From Leptidea sinapis (taxonomy: Eukaryota > Arthropoda > Insecta > Lepidoptera > Pieridae), in assembly GCF_905404315.1 (NCBI RefSeq), contig NC_066304.1, positions 3,720,001-3,784,000 on the forward strand: a stretch of 64,000 nucleotides of DNA, given 5' to 3'. Within the stretch, counting starts at the first letter, position 1, and each line of letters opens with the position of its first letter. Both the position numbers and the translations under genes were made by a program. The notes beneath the pieces are model-generated. The model saw only the letters and a list, made by a program, of their open reading frames with translations, searched no databases and was not told the origin of the DNA. Positions 32,098-42,119 of the stretch are shown here, piece by piece.

Positions 32098-32396
32098 AAT
32101 AAAAATACAATTGACAAGATGAGCAGCACGTTCAGCTGATGACAATTGATGCACCCTGCACATTACAATGCAGTGCCGCTCAGGATTTTCCAAAAACTCT
32201 GTGTGGCAATACAATTGCGCTAGTCACCTCGAGATATAAGATGTCATGTCTCATTTGGTGAGTAGTTTCACTAGCTACGTCGCCCTTCAGAACGAAACAC
32301 AGTAATGCTTCCACATTACTGCTTCACGGCAGAAATAGGCGCCGTTGTGCCACACATAATCTAGCCGGCATCCTGTGCAAAGGACCCTCCCACTAA
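32098..32396 (-). mobile_element. SINE-like family R copy
   Basis: Plus-strand reading: gacaagatgagcagcacgtt, cagctgatgacaattgatgc, ctagccggcatcctgtgcaa, aggaccctcccact. The hairpin is decayed. Minus-strand sense with the A-rich tail at the left. Confidence 0.75.
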
Positions 32397-32689
32397 TAAG
32401 CTTTATTCGTAAATATATTGAATTTTTTAATTTATTCATTACCACTAATGTCAAAGTAGAGATGTAGGCCAAAATACGGATGGAAACATAAGATCAAAAA
32501 TGTCTTACGCAACATCACCGTATCCACCAATTAATAATTAAATCCGAGTATATCAATTAAAGTAACATGTCGCAAATTCACGACAAGTTTTCTGTAAGCT
32601 TGTATAATTATAGATAATCCGCAATTTTTTAAGGATTTCTTTATAGCGTAGATGATGTTTGGCTGACGTCTTCTAGTATATCAAATCAA

Positions 32690-32835
32690 ATCAAGGCACG
32701 GAACGCCGGAGATCGTGGATTCAAATCCCTCGTCGTTCATTAAATTTTGTTTTTCAAATTTTATCTGTGTATTAATCCTAGAAGTGAGGGTTATCACTTT
32801 AAAAACAGAACATATTGTTTATTCATGTAGTTCAC
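32690..32835 (+). mobile_element. Family T right arm only, copy 3
   Basis: It starts inside the anticodon arm (aaggcacggaacgccggaga), then gattcaaatccctcgtcgtt, aaattttgtttttcaaattt and aatcctagaagtgagggtta. Closest to the right arm of copy 1. The left arm is missing. Confidence 0.6.
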
Positions 32836-33084
32836 GGAAATGACACTTATGAATGTCAAAAAAAATATTTTTTCATATTGAATCTACCGCTTCTTCATAA
32901 AGGGTTGAGCTAATGAGAAGAAGTAGCAAGAAACTCATTGTCACTCTTTTATATCAAGAAATCAAGATATCGAGAGAATGTCTTAAGCTGGGACCTAAAG
33001 AGCGTTGTTAGACTTTACTCACGTTAAACATAGCTCAGTATAAACTTAGTTTAGTCTTTGATTTCGTTTTAATAGTTATTTGAT

Positions 33085-33372
33085 AACTGAAATTATAAAA
33101 TAAAACTGAAAATTTCATTTTATAAGCGATGCGGAACTTGAACCCGCGACCTCTCGCGTTCCGTGCGAGCGCGATTTCCAACTAAGCCAACCGTTCGAGA
33201 AGCCGAAGCCACAACCTGAGAGTTGAATAAAGCATACAAGATTTTATAAACGATACGTCTCTCGAGAGGTTGGAGGTTCGAGTCCCGCATCGTTCATAAA
33301 ATGTAGTTTTCAGTTTTATTTGTGTAATTAATCCCAGGAGTAAGGGCTATCATTGAAAAACATAGCAAATTA
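33085..33372. mobile_element. tRNA-arm inverted-repeat element (family T), copy 4
   Basis: The left arm (ataaaactgaaaatttcatt, ttataagcgatgcgg) and right arm (gagtcccgcatcgttcataa, gttttcagttttatttgtgt) are inverted. The left arm contains a complete minus-strand tRNA-like sequence (about 33127-33202) with anticodon stem CTCGC/GCGAG around ACGGAAC. The right arm has only the T-arm region. The interior gaagccacaacctgagagtt, gaataaagcatacaagattt is the family landmark. Confidence 0.7.
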
Positions 33373-33848
33373 ACTGAAATTATACTATATAGCTTAAGCT
33401 AAAGCCAAGACAGTCGAATACAAAAGTCAAGTTCGCATTTTATCACTATCGAGATATTCAACTATCCCTGTTCTTTGCTGTCTCTAACCACTGTTCATCA
33501 GTCACTTGTATGATATCATCAAACCATTGGGCTGGCTTAGTACCTTGTGGTCCTTTCCAACGCGATATTTTTTGATTACCTGTGACTCAATTTACAAGTC
33601 TAGCTACGTGACACATAGCTTTTTACTTGTCGTTAGCTCAATATTAAATGATACTAAATCTAGAAAAGTAATTTACTTTGCATTCATGAAAAATTAAACA
33701 AACAAACAAACAAGTCATTTTGGATCAAATATATTATATTCAATAATTAATAATTAGAAGAAAAAAATCTATTAATTAAACTATTTTTACAATACTATGA
33801 TTAGAAAATTTATTGAATAAGGCGTTACTTTGCGGAAATCCATAACTA

Positions 33849-34095
33849 TACAAATTATTTAAGTTTTCTTTAGTGTTAATTCCGCCAATATTTGTCCTTA
33901 AAACAATTCGACACGTGTTTCGCCTCTACACGAGGCATCCTCAGGACGTGTTGTCTCGCCAAAATCTGGCACGAGACTGAAATTCAGTCTCGTGCCAGAT
34001 TTTGGATGCCTCGTGTAGAGGCGAAACACGTGTCGAATTGTTTTAAGGACAAATATTGGCGGAATTAACACTAAAGAAAACTTAAATAATTTGTA
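33849..34095. mobile_element. 247-bp near-perfect palindrome (foldback MITE, family F)
   Basis: From tacaaattatttaag at 33849 to cttaaataatttgta ending at 34095, the sequence is its own reverse complement except for a 19-nt segment (ctcaggacgtgttgtctcgc region) present only in the left half, and a one-base centre near 33981. The arms carry gttaattccgccaatatttg and cgacacgtgtttcgcctcta. It could extrude as a cruciform or give a long dsRNA when transcribed. The same family has short arms and a 74-bp loop at 21795-21963. Confidence 0.85.
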
Positions 34096-34129
34096 TAATA
34101 CTATGATTACATAAAATTAAAACTATCAT

Positions 34130-34215
34130 TACGGGGAAGCTTACCAAGCAGCATTTCCGCGTTGGATAGCCAGGCTGATCCGTTGACCAAAATAGCTGCC
34201 AACGCTTTGCAGAAT
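34130..34215 (-). pseudogene. LINE C-terminal scrap
   Basis: The minus strand encodes FGQRISLAIQRGNAAW, a short conserved phrase I associate with the C-terminal tail of a lepidopteran LINE ORF, family uncertain. Too short for a firm call. Confidence 0.3.
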
Positions 34216-34358
34216 AAAGAAAAATATATAAAAATATATATTTAAATAATAATAAGGATAAAGTAAAGCTTAAAATAGAATTGAAGCCTTTATTTGTTTA
34301 CAAAAATCTCACCTGCCTGAAAAGTACTGACCCGTCAAGGATCAAATAAGATATCTAA

Positions 34359-34481
34359 AGTACTGTGCTAACTTGTACTAACTTTGATGTGTTCAAGAAC
34401 GTGAGCATGTATCGACTGGCCCTGAACGAGTTACTAGGAAGAAGGAAGAGACAAGAGGCTCTAAAAATTCACAGCGCATGA
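34359..34481 (+). other. 40-codon open frame, unknown
   Basis: The frame opens after TAA at 34356 and ends at TGA 34479-34481, reading ...NFDVFKNVSMYRLALNELLG, then RRKRQEALKIHSA. Composition is more gene-like than the flanks. It could be a terminal exon or a repeat; I recognise no family. Confidence 0.2.
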
Positions 34482-34664
34482 ACTTGTCTGTGATTTTCGG
34501 TGGAAGACGTGTTATGTATCTTCCTTAAAAAGTTTGGGATGCACTGGGGTAATGTAATTTAGAATCTATCTTAGTTAATTCTATTAATCTAAATAACCAA
34601 TTTATTTAAAATCAACTTTGACATACATTTTATTCAAAATAAATAAACTATAACATATTTTACT

Positions 34665-34800
34665 TTGTATTGGGAATGGAGCGACCAACGTCAGGCTATT
34701 CAAAATATTAATTTGTTTGCATCAACATTTTATTTAACAAAAAGACGCCCACTGAGATTCTTGCACCCGTTCGTGTTAGGTGAGGAATTTATTTGCGAGT
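34665..34800 (+). mobile_element. LINE-C 3' end, decayed
   Basis: ttgggaatggagcgaccaac, gtcaggctattcaaaatatt and cgcccactgagattcttgca parallel the end of the LINE-C copy at 11705-11810. Confidence 0.55.
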
Positions 34801-34854
34801 AGGTGGTACTTTATGACTTTCTAAAAATATTTGACTTCAAAATAAGAATAATCA

Positions 34855-35003
34855 TGATCATCATCAGCCGGAAGACGTCCACTGGTGGACAAAGGCCTCC
34901 CCCAAAGATTTCCACGATGATCGGTCCTGCGCTGCCCTCATCCAACGTATTTCGGCGATCTTAACCAGATCGTCGGTACATCTTGTGTCTTTTGAATCTT
35001 GTC
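34855..35003 (-). mobile_element. RTE tail, truncated at a hairpin
   Basis: catcatcagccggaagacgt, gatcggtcctgcgctgccct and cagatcgtcggtacatcttg. It breaks off at a hairpin with 14-bp arms (34990-35003 ttttgaatcttgtc, 35008-35021, loop cccc). Confidence 0.7.
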
Positions 35004-35054
35004 CCCCGACAAGATTCAAAATTATATCACAAAGTAATGCCGATAGGTCAGATA

Positions 35055-35215
35055 GGTGCTAATATGAGCATGTTCACCTGATAGGAATGACATGCCCAGG
35101 TCATTCCTATAGAGAACTAACTTTTGAGCGACATCACATTCACGTTTGTCAATTTCAAGCCGGAACACAATAACACTCGCATATTACTGTTTGACTGGAA
35201 ATATAGTACCATACC
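35055..35215 (-). mobile_element. Strongly decayed family R copy
   Basis: Plus-strand reading has gcatgttcacctgat, then an 11-bp-arm hairpin (35081-35091 and 35100-35110), then cttttgagcgacatcacatt, caagccggaacacaataaca, catattactgtttgactgga. The order matches family R with much divergence. Confidence 0.4.
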
Positions 35216-35454
35216 AGTAATATAGTTCTACAAATAATTTATCACACAAAACACTTACTATAGGTACCAATTATAACTATAATATATTTATATACACAAA
35301 TACAGATCCTACATAACCACTAGCAGTTGTATCGCTTATTATATTGTTTATAGAATATTATTATATAGGAGCTTATTATATGGTATTAGTTTACTAATGA
35401 CTCAATAAATCTAGTGCCCCTTTATTATTTTCGATTGATATTTCAACAGTGTCC

Positions 35455-35728
35455 CAGAACCAGATCTCCAGAATCCCCCCCTCACCTGGATGTGTGGCGT
35501 TCCTCCACAGTGCGACTTTCAAGGAACTTTCTTTCACCTACGTGTAGTTCGTGTTTTCAGGATGATGCGTCACGGCCTTCAAAAAAGTATGTACACATTT
35601 CTTAAAGGCTGCCGCCACACTCCTGTGATTTCTCTGGTATTGCAAGAGTATGTGGGCAGCGGTCATCATTTAACATCCGGTGACCCGTACGCTCATTTGT
35701 CCTTCTCGTCCATAAAAAAAGAATGAAC
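35455..35728 (+). mobile_element. LINE-B 3' end
   Basis: cacctggatgtgtggcgttc, cacagtgcgactttcaagga (encoding DVWRSSTVRLSRNF), a degraded middle, ttcttaaaggctgccgccac, gtgacccgtacgctcatttg, ccataaaaaaa. Frame-damaged. Confidence 0.7.
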
Positions 35729-36266
35729 GTATAACTGCTTCTTCAAATTAATTTCAATATTTTGCTCTCAGTGTGCCACAGAAGAAAATCCTCGCCCATC
35801 GCTCACGTTATTTTACTTGCGCACGCGCAGCCGATCCGTGTACCGTTTGAATGACAAATTTCATTAGACCTTGAAGACAAATATTTTCCTATACCGAACG
35901 TGCTTTCAATAATTTATGTACATTTTTGTAGAAAATTCAAGCTCATTATTATTTTATATTATTTTTAATTAGTAAATATATGAATATACATTTTATAGTA
36001 AATAAATAAATTATAGAAGTTTGAAGAATTATTAATTTTAAAAAGGCATAAAAGGCATAAAAGGCATTTATTTTCTCAAAATTGATTCCTTTAGAATTCT
36101 TTTTGATGTCATTTCTTATACTACTAGATACTACTACCGCTTCGGAAACAAATGGCGCTCTGAGAGAGAAGAAGCGGCGCAAGAAACTCTCCCAGCATTC
36201 TTTTTTTTTGCGCTCTTTTCAATAAAAATATACAATATTGTACAGTTGCTATAAAATAATCACAAT

Positions 36267-38237
36267 CTAGTCCCAGGCTGTCCGATCATTTAGATATTCA
36301 GCAGTGGAGTAATAGGATTTACGACAGAGCCATTTTTTTATAAAACATTTAAATTTATTTATAGACAATGCCTGAACAGTGGCTGGGACTTTATTGTAGA
36401 AGTGTATACATTTACCCTTAAAGCTATTATGTATCTTATGAAGCCTACTAGAATTAGTTACAAGCAATCCCTTATTTCTAGTGTTATAATAATGAAAATC
36501 ACTATTAAGAGCAAAAAGGTGACGATTTTTGTGAACATATATTAAATTTTCATAAATGTACTGACAATAAACAGTCATAATATTTATTTCTTTAAATTTT
36601 TCTTTGAGAGACTGTCTATAACCAAGCTGATATATAGCACGAACAGCTCTCTTTTGCAGAGCAAACACTATATCAATGTCAGCAGCATGACCCCATAGTA
36701 ATATACCGTACGTCATGATGCTGTGAAAATAACTAAAGTACACTAATCTAGCGGTCGCAACATTCGTGTACTCTCTAATCTTTCTAACTGCATATGCCAC
36801 AGAGCTGAGTCTATCTGCTAGATGGGTAATATGTGGACCCCACTGAAGCTTTTTATCTAACGTGATACCCAGGAAGACCGTAGTGTCCACAAGTTCCAAT
36901 CTCTGGTCATTTATAAGTACGTTGGTTTGTACCTCCGCTGTGTTTGGTGTAATGAACCGTAAACACTTTGTTTTTTTACTGTTTAAGTGCAGATTATTCG
37001 TCTCAAACCAACGCACTATCTTTGAGAGTGCATTGCTTACCTCGTCATCAATATCCGCACGTCGCTTCACTTTAAAAATAAGTGAAGTATCATCAGCAAA
37101 CAATACAATCTCATGGCTATCATCTACCACAAACGGTAGATCGTTAATATATATAAGAAACAAGAAAGGACCGAGAATAGAACCCTGTGGAACACCTATT
37201 CGCACAGGTTTACTCGAAGACCGTTTGCCATTTACATCGACTATCTGAACTCTTTCGCTTAAATATGATTTTAACAGATTTAGGGCTCTATTTTTCACTC
37301 CATAATGCTTTAGTTTTAGGAGTAAAGTTTCATGGTGGACGCAATCAAATGCTTTTGACAAATCACAAAAAATGCCCAATGCATCCTGTGACTCTTCCCA
37401 GGCGTCAAAGATGTGCTCAATGAGTCTAGTACCCGCATTAATTGTTGATAAACCCCTAGTGAAACCAAACTGATTTTTGTTCATTAATTTACAAAAATGC
37501 ATTTGTAGCTGTTGAAGCAAAAGTTTTTCAAAAATTTTACTAAAAACAGGCAGCACTGAAATAAGTCTGAAATTAGCAGGGTCAAAAGAACTGCCCGATT
37601 TAAACAAAGGTATAACTTTGCTGTATTTCATGAGGTCAGGGAACACACCCTCATCTATGCATTCATTAAATATTATTGCTAATTCAGGTGCTATAATGTC
37701 AAGTATGTATTTAACAATATTAGTCGAATGGCCCCATAGGTCTTTTGTATTTTTTAGGTTAATTAATTTGAAGATTTTTATTATATCGCTACCTGTAACA
37801 TACTTAAATTTCAAGTCAGTAGAAGATACTGGTACGTGTAATTTAAGCATATCATATGCTGCTTTTGGCGAAGCGTTAAGGTATTTGGTCGTGACAATCG
37901 GGATTTCGGAGAAGTATTTATCAAATTCATTTGCAATTTCTATTTCCGAATTTATAACGCGATTATTAATATTTAAACAGATAGAGGTGTTACGGCAATT
38001 CGATCTACCAGTTTCATTGTTAATTACACTCCAAGTCGCTTTTACTTTATTATTACTGTTTTTAATTTTATCTGCAATGAAACGTGTTTTCGCTTCATGA
38101 CAAACTATTTTAAAAAGCTTGGAGTATTTTTTTACATATATTTTAAATTCTTCACTATTATTGTAATGTTTCTCATAATAAAGGTCATATAAGCGTTTAC
38201 GACTTTTGTGGATACCCATTGTTGCCCATTCATTCAT
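36267..38237 (-). CDS. LINE reverse transcriptase ORF (656 aa)
   Basis: The enzyme would copy LINE RNA at a nicked chromosomal target. Motifs in order: KVIPLFKSG...PANFRLISVLPVFSKIFEK at about 207-238, NQFGFTRGLST at about 255-265, catalytic motif A IFCDLSKAFDC with Asp292, motif B GVPQGSILGPFLF at 348-360, and the catalytic box FADDTS at 380-385 with both Asp residues. A thumb region (FLGITLDKKLQW) and the C-terminal ENLIYVHKN...FYNKVPATVQ...WLCRKSYY region follow. No internal stop. The start ATG overlaps the end of the linker frame in aatgaatgaatgg, probably a 4-bp slip that split one original ORF2; translation by reinitiation is a less likely alternative. Full-length RT suggests a young insertion. 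Confidence 0.85.
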   Translation of the reverse strand: MNEWATMGIHKSRKRLYDLYYEKHYNNSEEFKIYVKKYSKLFKIVCHEAKTRFIADKIKNSNNKVKATWSVINNETGRSNCRNTSICLNINNRVINSEIEIANEFDKYFSEIPIVTTKYLNASPKAAYDMLKLHVPVSSTDLKFKYVTGSDIIKIFKLINLKNTKDLWGHSTNIVKYILDIIAPELAIIFNECIDEGVFPDLMKYSKVIPLFKSGSSFDPANFRLISVLPVFSKIFEKLLLQQLQMHFCKLMNKNQFGFTRGLSTINAGTRLIEHIFDAWEESQDALGIFCDLSKAFDCVHHETLLLKLKHYGVKNRALNLLKSYLSERVQIVDVNGKRSSSKPVRIGVPQGSILGPFLFLIYINDLPFVVDDSHEIVLFADDTSLIFKVKRRADIDDEVSNALSKIVRWFETNNLHLNSKKTKCLRFITPNTAEVQTNVLINDQRLELVDTTVFLGITLDKKLQWGPHITHLADRLSSVAYAVRKIREYTNVATARLVYFSYFHSIMTYGILLWGHAADIDIVFALQKRAVRAIYQLGYRQSLKEKFKEINIMTVYCQYIYENLIYVHKNRHLFALNSDFHYYNTRNKGLLVTNSSRLHKIHNSFKGKCIHFYNKVPATVQALSINKFKCFIKKWLCRKSYYSTAEYLNDRTAWD

Positions 38238-38427
38238 TAAAACTATGTTTGTTGTTTACTGTCACCGTTACTGGAGTAAAAATCCTGTCAAATTCCTCAC
38301 AGAAGGAATTGAAGACTAAGTTATAGTGAAAATTAGCAGTTTCACCACAGTGTAAAAATGGTATCGTATTTACCAAATTATTTCTAAACCTCTCAAGACG
38401 GCTACCCGTAACTGGTATAATCGTCAC
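38230..38427 (-). pseudogene. LINE ORF2 linker between endonuclease and RT, frame-shifted
   Basis: 65 codons continue the ORF2 protein between the two catalytic domains, in a third frame. The junction with the endonuclease lies at a run of six A (sense strand ccaaaaaagg) and that with the RT at a tandem ATGA. Both are slippage-prone sites, so two small indels explain the split. Confidence 0.6.
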
Positions 38428-39185
38428 CTTTTTTGGTCTGACATTGCCAATCTTGTATTTACTTTTATAAGTTGCCCACTATGGTCGGACTGAAGATTAT
38501 TAATTATGAGTTTACTAGTAATAGTAACATCTGTAAAAATATTATCTAAACAGGTTGCTGTTGTAGAAGTGATTCTAGTAGGTTCCCAAAATACATTGAA
38601 CAAATTAAAACTTTGAAATAAATTTTTAAGGCTAGTACAATTGGCCGAAGGTTCAAGCAAGTTTATATTAAAATCTCCACACACTATAATTGACTTGCTA
38701 GTTTTGCTAAATTTTGATAGTACCTCCTCCATTCTATGTTGGAATTGTTCATATGATGCAGTGGGGGGGCGGTATACACTTACAATAATAAATTGCTCTA
38801 GTTCTATACAAGCTATCTCAATTAGTTGTTCTATAGAGAGATTAACAATATCTCTTCTATTTTTACATTTTAATCTATTATTAATAATAATTAGGGAACC
38901 TCCATGTATTGCCCTACTTCTACAAAACGAACTGACTACTTTATGTTCTCTAAAACTAAACTGGAGCTGATGACTCTTACGCCAATGTTCTGTAATACAT
39001 AATATATCTATATTACAGCAGCTCAAAAACAGTTCAATTTCTAATTCCTTACTTGAGATACCTTGTATATTCTGGTGAACAATATTTATGAGCTTCATAT
39101 TATGATTATCTATAGCAGTAACATTTATATTTGGTGAATGTTGCCTATTTTGTATGATATTGCAAGAGTTGTCCTCCCTTGTCAA
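38424..39185 (-). CDS. LINE APE-type endonuclease domain
   Basis: This domain nicks target DNA to prime reverse transcription. Catalytic motifs of the exonuclease/endonuclease/phosphatase fold are all visible: HQNIQG (Asn39), CITEHW (Glu66), VYRPP (Tyr138), CGDFNIN (Asp171, Asn173), CLDNIF (Asp214, Asn215) and SDHSG (Ser-Asp-His 233-235). The residue count starts from a TTG at 39185; no ATG is available upstream before the stop, so the true start is lost or lies in the missing 5' part. The frame ends six residues after NTRLAMS at the A-run frameshift. Confidence 0.8.
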   Translation of the reverse strand: MTREDNSCNIIQNRQHSPNINVTAIDNHNMKLINIVHQNIQGISSKELEIELFLSCCNIDILCITEHWRKSHQLQFSFREHKVVSSFCRSRAIHGGSLIIINNRLKCKNRRDIVNLSIEQLIEIACIELEQFIIVSVYRPPTASYEQFQHRMEEVLSKFSKTSKSIIVCGDFNINLLEPSANCTSLKNLFQSFNLFNVFWEPTRITSTTATCLDNIFTDVTITSKLIINNLQSDHSGQLIKVNTRLAMSDQKR

Positions 39186-39249
39186 ATAACTTAATTTAAA
39201 TTAATTGAAGAAAAAAAAAACGACATAGCCCAAGGAAATATTTAAATAG

Positions 39250-40130
39250 AAGCAAATTAATTTTGATTATGTAAATTAACCTGCCAATCAACAGGTATAA
39301 TGCCAATTAATCATTGAAAAGCCCACAATCTCCTTGACAATACACCATCAATACCTTATGAAGTCACCGTGACATAACATTTAAATTAGTTGCTAAGACG
39401 TATTCAAATAATATGTCTATGCTTAGTAAGTCGTGATAGTTGTGGGTTAATTATTGGTTTTAAAATAAATAAAAATATATATTTTAAAAAGTAATAAAGA
39501 TTTAACAATAGAATGGAAGACTTTATTTATTTACAAAAATTGCTTTCAAGTGAATTTACTTATTACAAGTACTATGTAGTTCTAAGTCAATAAAATATAG
39601 ATTCCGTATCAATCACCAACATATCATATCCTAACCTAACCATCTCCGAAGCACGCTGCATCTCATGGTATTATTCCGAACGTTAGTTTTCGCAGTATAA
39701 CCGACCAAAAATTTCGTATAAGAAACAGTTTTTTATTAAATAAAACACTTTTAAAGGATTAAAATGCGTGTAATATTGTAACTGTGTTTTTACATTAGAT
39801 TTTTGCGTAAAAGTTACATTTATATTTTTATTTTAGTTAACCCTACGTTTCAAGACCTTTCCATATCTCGTTTTCAGGGGGACATACGACGACGAGACGA
39901 GAGGGACGATAATCAAATAAAATACTGTGTGGAACAGTTTTTTTAATATATTCATATCGTCAAACGGAACTATTGAGTCCGAGGTTGCCAGGCCGATCTG
40001 CCAGATAAGTCATCTAGAAATAAAATACTTATAGTGATTGTTAAACACAATCTGTTATATCTGCAAATTTTATGTAGCCATTAATTTATATATGACAATC
40101 TGATACTTTACTTGGACAATGTGAAACGGC
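39250..40130. other. AT-rich stretch, no gene seen
   Basis: A short GC-richer patch at 39870-39900 and 39975-40010 holds no ORF. Nothing could be assigned. Confidence 0.35.
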
Positions 40131-40144
40131 CATTGAGTCTTATA

Positions 40145-40225
40145 TCATCAACCTCATCAGCCGGAAGACGTCCACTGCTGTAAAAACTCCACCCCCAAAG
40201 ATTTCCACGACGTTCGGACCTGAGT
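40145..40225 (-). mobile_element. RTE tail scrap
   Basis: atcatcaacctcatcagccg, gaagacgtccactgctgtaa, cccaaagatttccacgacg. Outermost RTE 3' end only. Confidence 0.6.
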
Positions 40226-40363
40226 ATAAGACTCATTATATAAGATAATAATAGTTAAATATCAAAACAATAAAGCATATTTGGTGTTTTTCTCTTGTTA
40301 ATATTTTAATGTTTCTTTTTTCTCTTAAGAATGAACTAATGTATAAATTATTGAATTTTATAT

Positions 40364-40738
40364 ACAGGGTGTCCCAAAGTTATGGGACATGAAGGGGAAA
40401 GTACCTTAAATATCTTACTTATATTTTACTGATAGAAGACTTTATGTTATTTTAAAATAATAGTAATTCTGCATTTAAAGATTTTATAAAAATTACTTGT
40501 CTCGTCTGGGAATCGAACCGACTTAAATGAAAAAAAAAACACCCCTACTCTTATGATGCCAATCGAAAGAATGGCCAAAAACTAATAACTCTTCTTAAGT
40601 AACATAGTATTTTAAAAGAAAGTAGTCAATTAAGTGGGTATTTTTTTGTAAATTAATGAATTAATTAAATGTAAAATAGCCTATCTTCGATACTTAAGGT
40701 AATTTCCCTTCATGTCCCATAACTTTGGGACACCCTGT
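40364..40738. mobile_element. Mariner-like MITE, complete
   Basis: The terminal inverted repeats acagggtgtcccaaagttat and gggacatgaagg..., followed by ttaaatatc or ttaagtatcg, extend about 50 bp at each end. The ends are flanked by TA-rich sequence compatible with a TA target. About 375 bp, no ORF. The interior shares cttgtctcgtctgggaatcg with the copy cut by the window start. Confidence 0.75.
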
Positions 40739-41439
40739 GTATGTAAATTAATTTGTGAAAATTATTCAAGCATGTAGTACATACCTATAATTTTTTAGTA
40801 GGTACATTCAGCATAATATATTTTGTCTGTATTATAATATTTAATGTATCAATGTAAACTAATATTGTTATTTCGAAATAAATATGAGAAATTAAATCAT
40901 ACATGTCAAATTAATGGTTAGGACAACGTACCACCGGAACCGTTTGCGTATGTCTCAAATCCAGATTGATCTTGAGATAATGAAGATTATCACAGATCGG
41001 ATAAATGTAATGTTTACACAGCCTACAGGCGACAAATCTACAAAGTGTTAGCGCATTGTTTTTGTAACAACAGCCATTAATTACAGAGGTATTCAAGTGG
41101 GTTTCGCGAACATTACTGTTGTCCGCCCACTATTAGTTGAGGCTCGATTGCTTTGATGTACACGGAAACACATACATGGCTTCTAGAAGCTTCGCAGCTC
41201 GCGTGCAATATGTCAGTTCAGATACATCATTGAATCCATTGTTGTTTGTAGATACTTAAACATACCCACGTGTATGTCGTCTCTTATTTGTCGGAGAGTT
41301 GAGAATTACTTTAAATTTGTATTCAGTATTACTCCGTGAGCAAACTACGCGATATTTTGCACATTCTATAAGATTTATTTGCCTGTGAAGGAGCCCCATT
41401 CTATCTAAGCGCTAACCACTCATTTCTTATTGAAAATTC

Positions 41440-42110
41440 ATCAAATTCAAATATTTTTATTCAAAATAGCATTTAAAATCATTTATTGAACATCAAAAAC
41501 TACCACCCATTCCAAAGAGACTGCCTCAGACCTTAGAAGAATGGCGCAAGAAACTCAGCGGGCTTTTTTTTAAATATAAAAATATGAATTACAATGTGAT
41601 ATCGTACAATAAACATTTATAATTAAAGAGCCTGAGGGTGTTCGCTTTATTCCCAGTCCGTGTTGTCATTAAGAAAATCGTTTATGCTATAGTAACCTTT
41701 CCCACACAAACGTTTTTTAACAATTCTTTTAAATTTCGTAACAAATTTGTTTTGTCCATTTTCTGGGATCATATTGTAGAAGCATATACATCGCCCAAAA
41801 GACTTACTAACTCGACCCAACTGAGTAGGAGGCATAACAAGTTTATGTTTCTTCCTCGTGTTAACATGAATGTCATAGTTTCTAGAAAATTCCTCAATGA
41901 GCTTATGAACATACAGAACATTATCAAAAATGTATTGAGAAGCAACAGTCAAAATGTTTATTTCTTTAAATTATTCTCCGAATGATTCTTTAGGAACTAG
42001 GTTATAAATCGCGCGAATAGCCCTCTTCTGCAGCACAAAGATGGTATTAATATCGGCCGCACTGCCCCTTCATTATCGTCAATATCCTCGGGCATCCAAA
42101 CTTGTCATAA
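41440..42110 (-). pseudogene. LINE-C C-terminal RT region and 3' end
   Basis: The minus-strand frame 41647-41952 encodes FDNVLYVHKLIEEFSRNYDI, KHKLVMPPTQLGRVSKSFGR, CICFYNMIPENGQNKFVTKF and ...GYYSINDFLNDNTDWE, homologous to the last 100 residues of the family D RT. Further upstream, 41985-42110 continues in shifted frames (LQKRAIRAIYNL-like). The 3' UTR contains ctgaggcagtctctttggaa and ends in the TTTGAA-like tail near 41445. Confidence 0.75.
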
Positions 42111-42119
42111 CAAGCCCGT

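Larger units (their letters stand above)
36043..39210 (-). mobile_element. Near-intact CR1/Jockey-like LINE (family D)
   Basis: A minus-strand non-LTR retrotransposon of about 3.2 kb. It contains an APE-type endonuclease frame, a short linker frame, a 656-codon RT frame and a 3' UTR of about 220 bp. The 3' end (36043-36066 on the plus strand) is a tandem of ggcataaaa units, i.e. (ATGCCTTTT)n in the sense strand, rather than poly(A). No ORF1 precedes the endonuclease and the frame enters from a stop at about 39208, so the 5' end is truncated. A second copy of the 3' UTR, plus strand, lies at 59401-59565, showing that the family is dispersed. Confidence 0.85.

Noticed and set aside
36862..38100. 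Plus-strand ORFs of 78-160 codons
   Set aside because: They lie antisense to the intact RT ORF and have no motif of their own.
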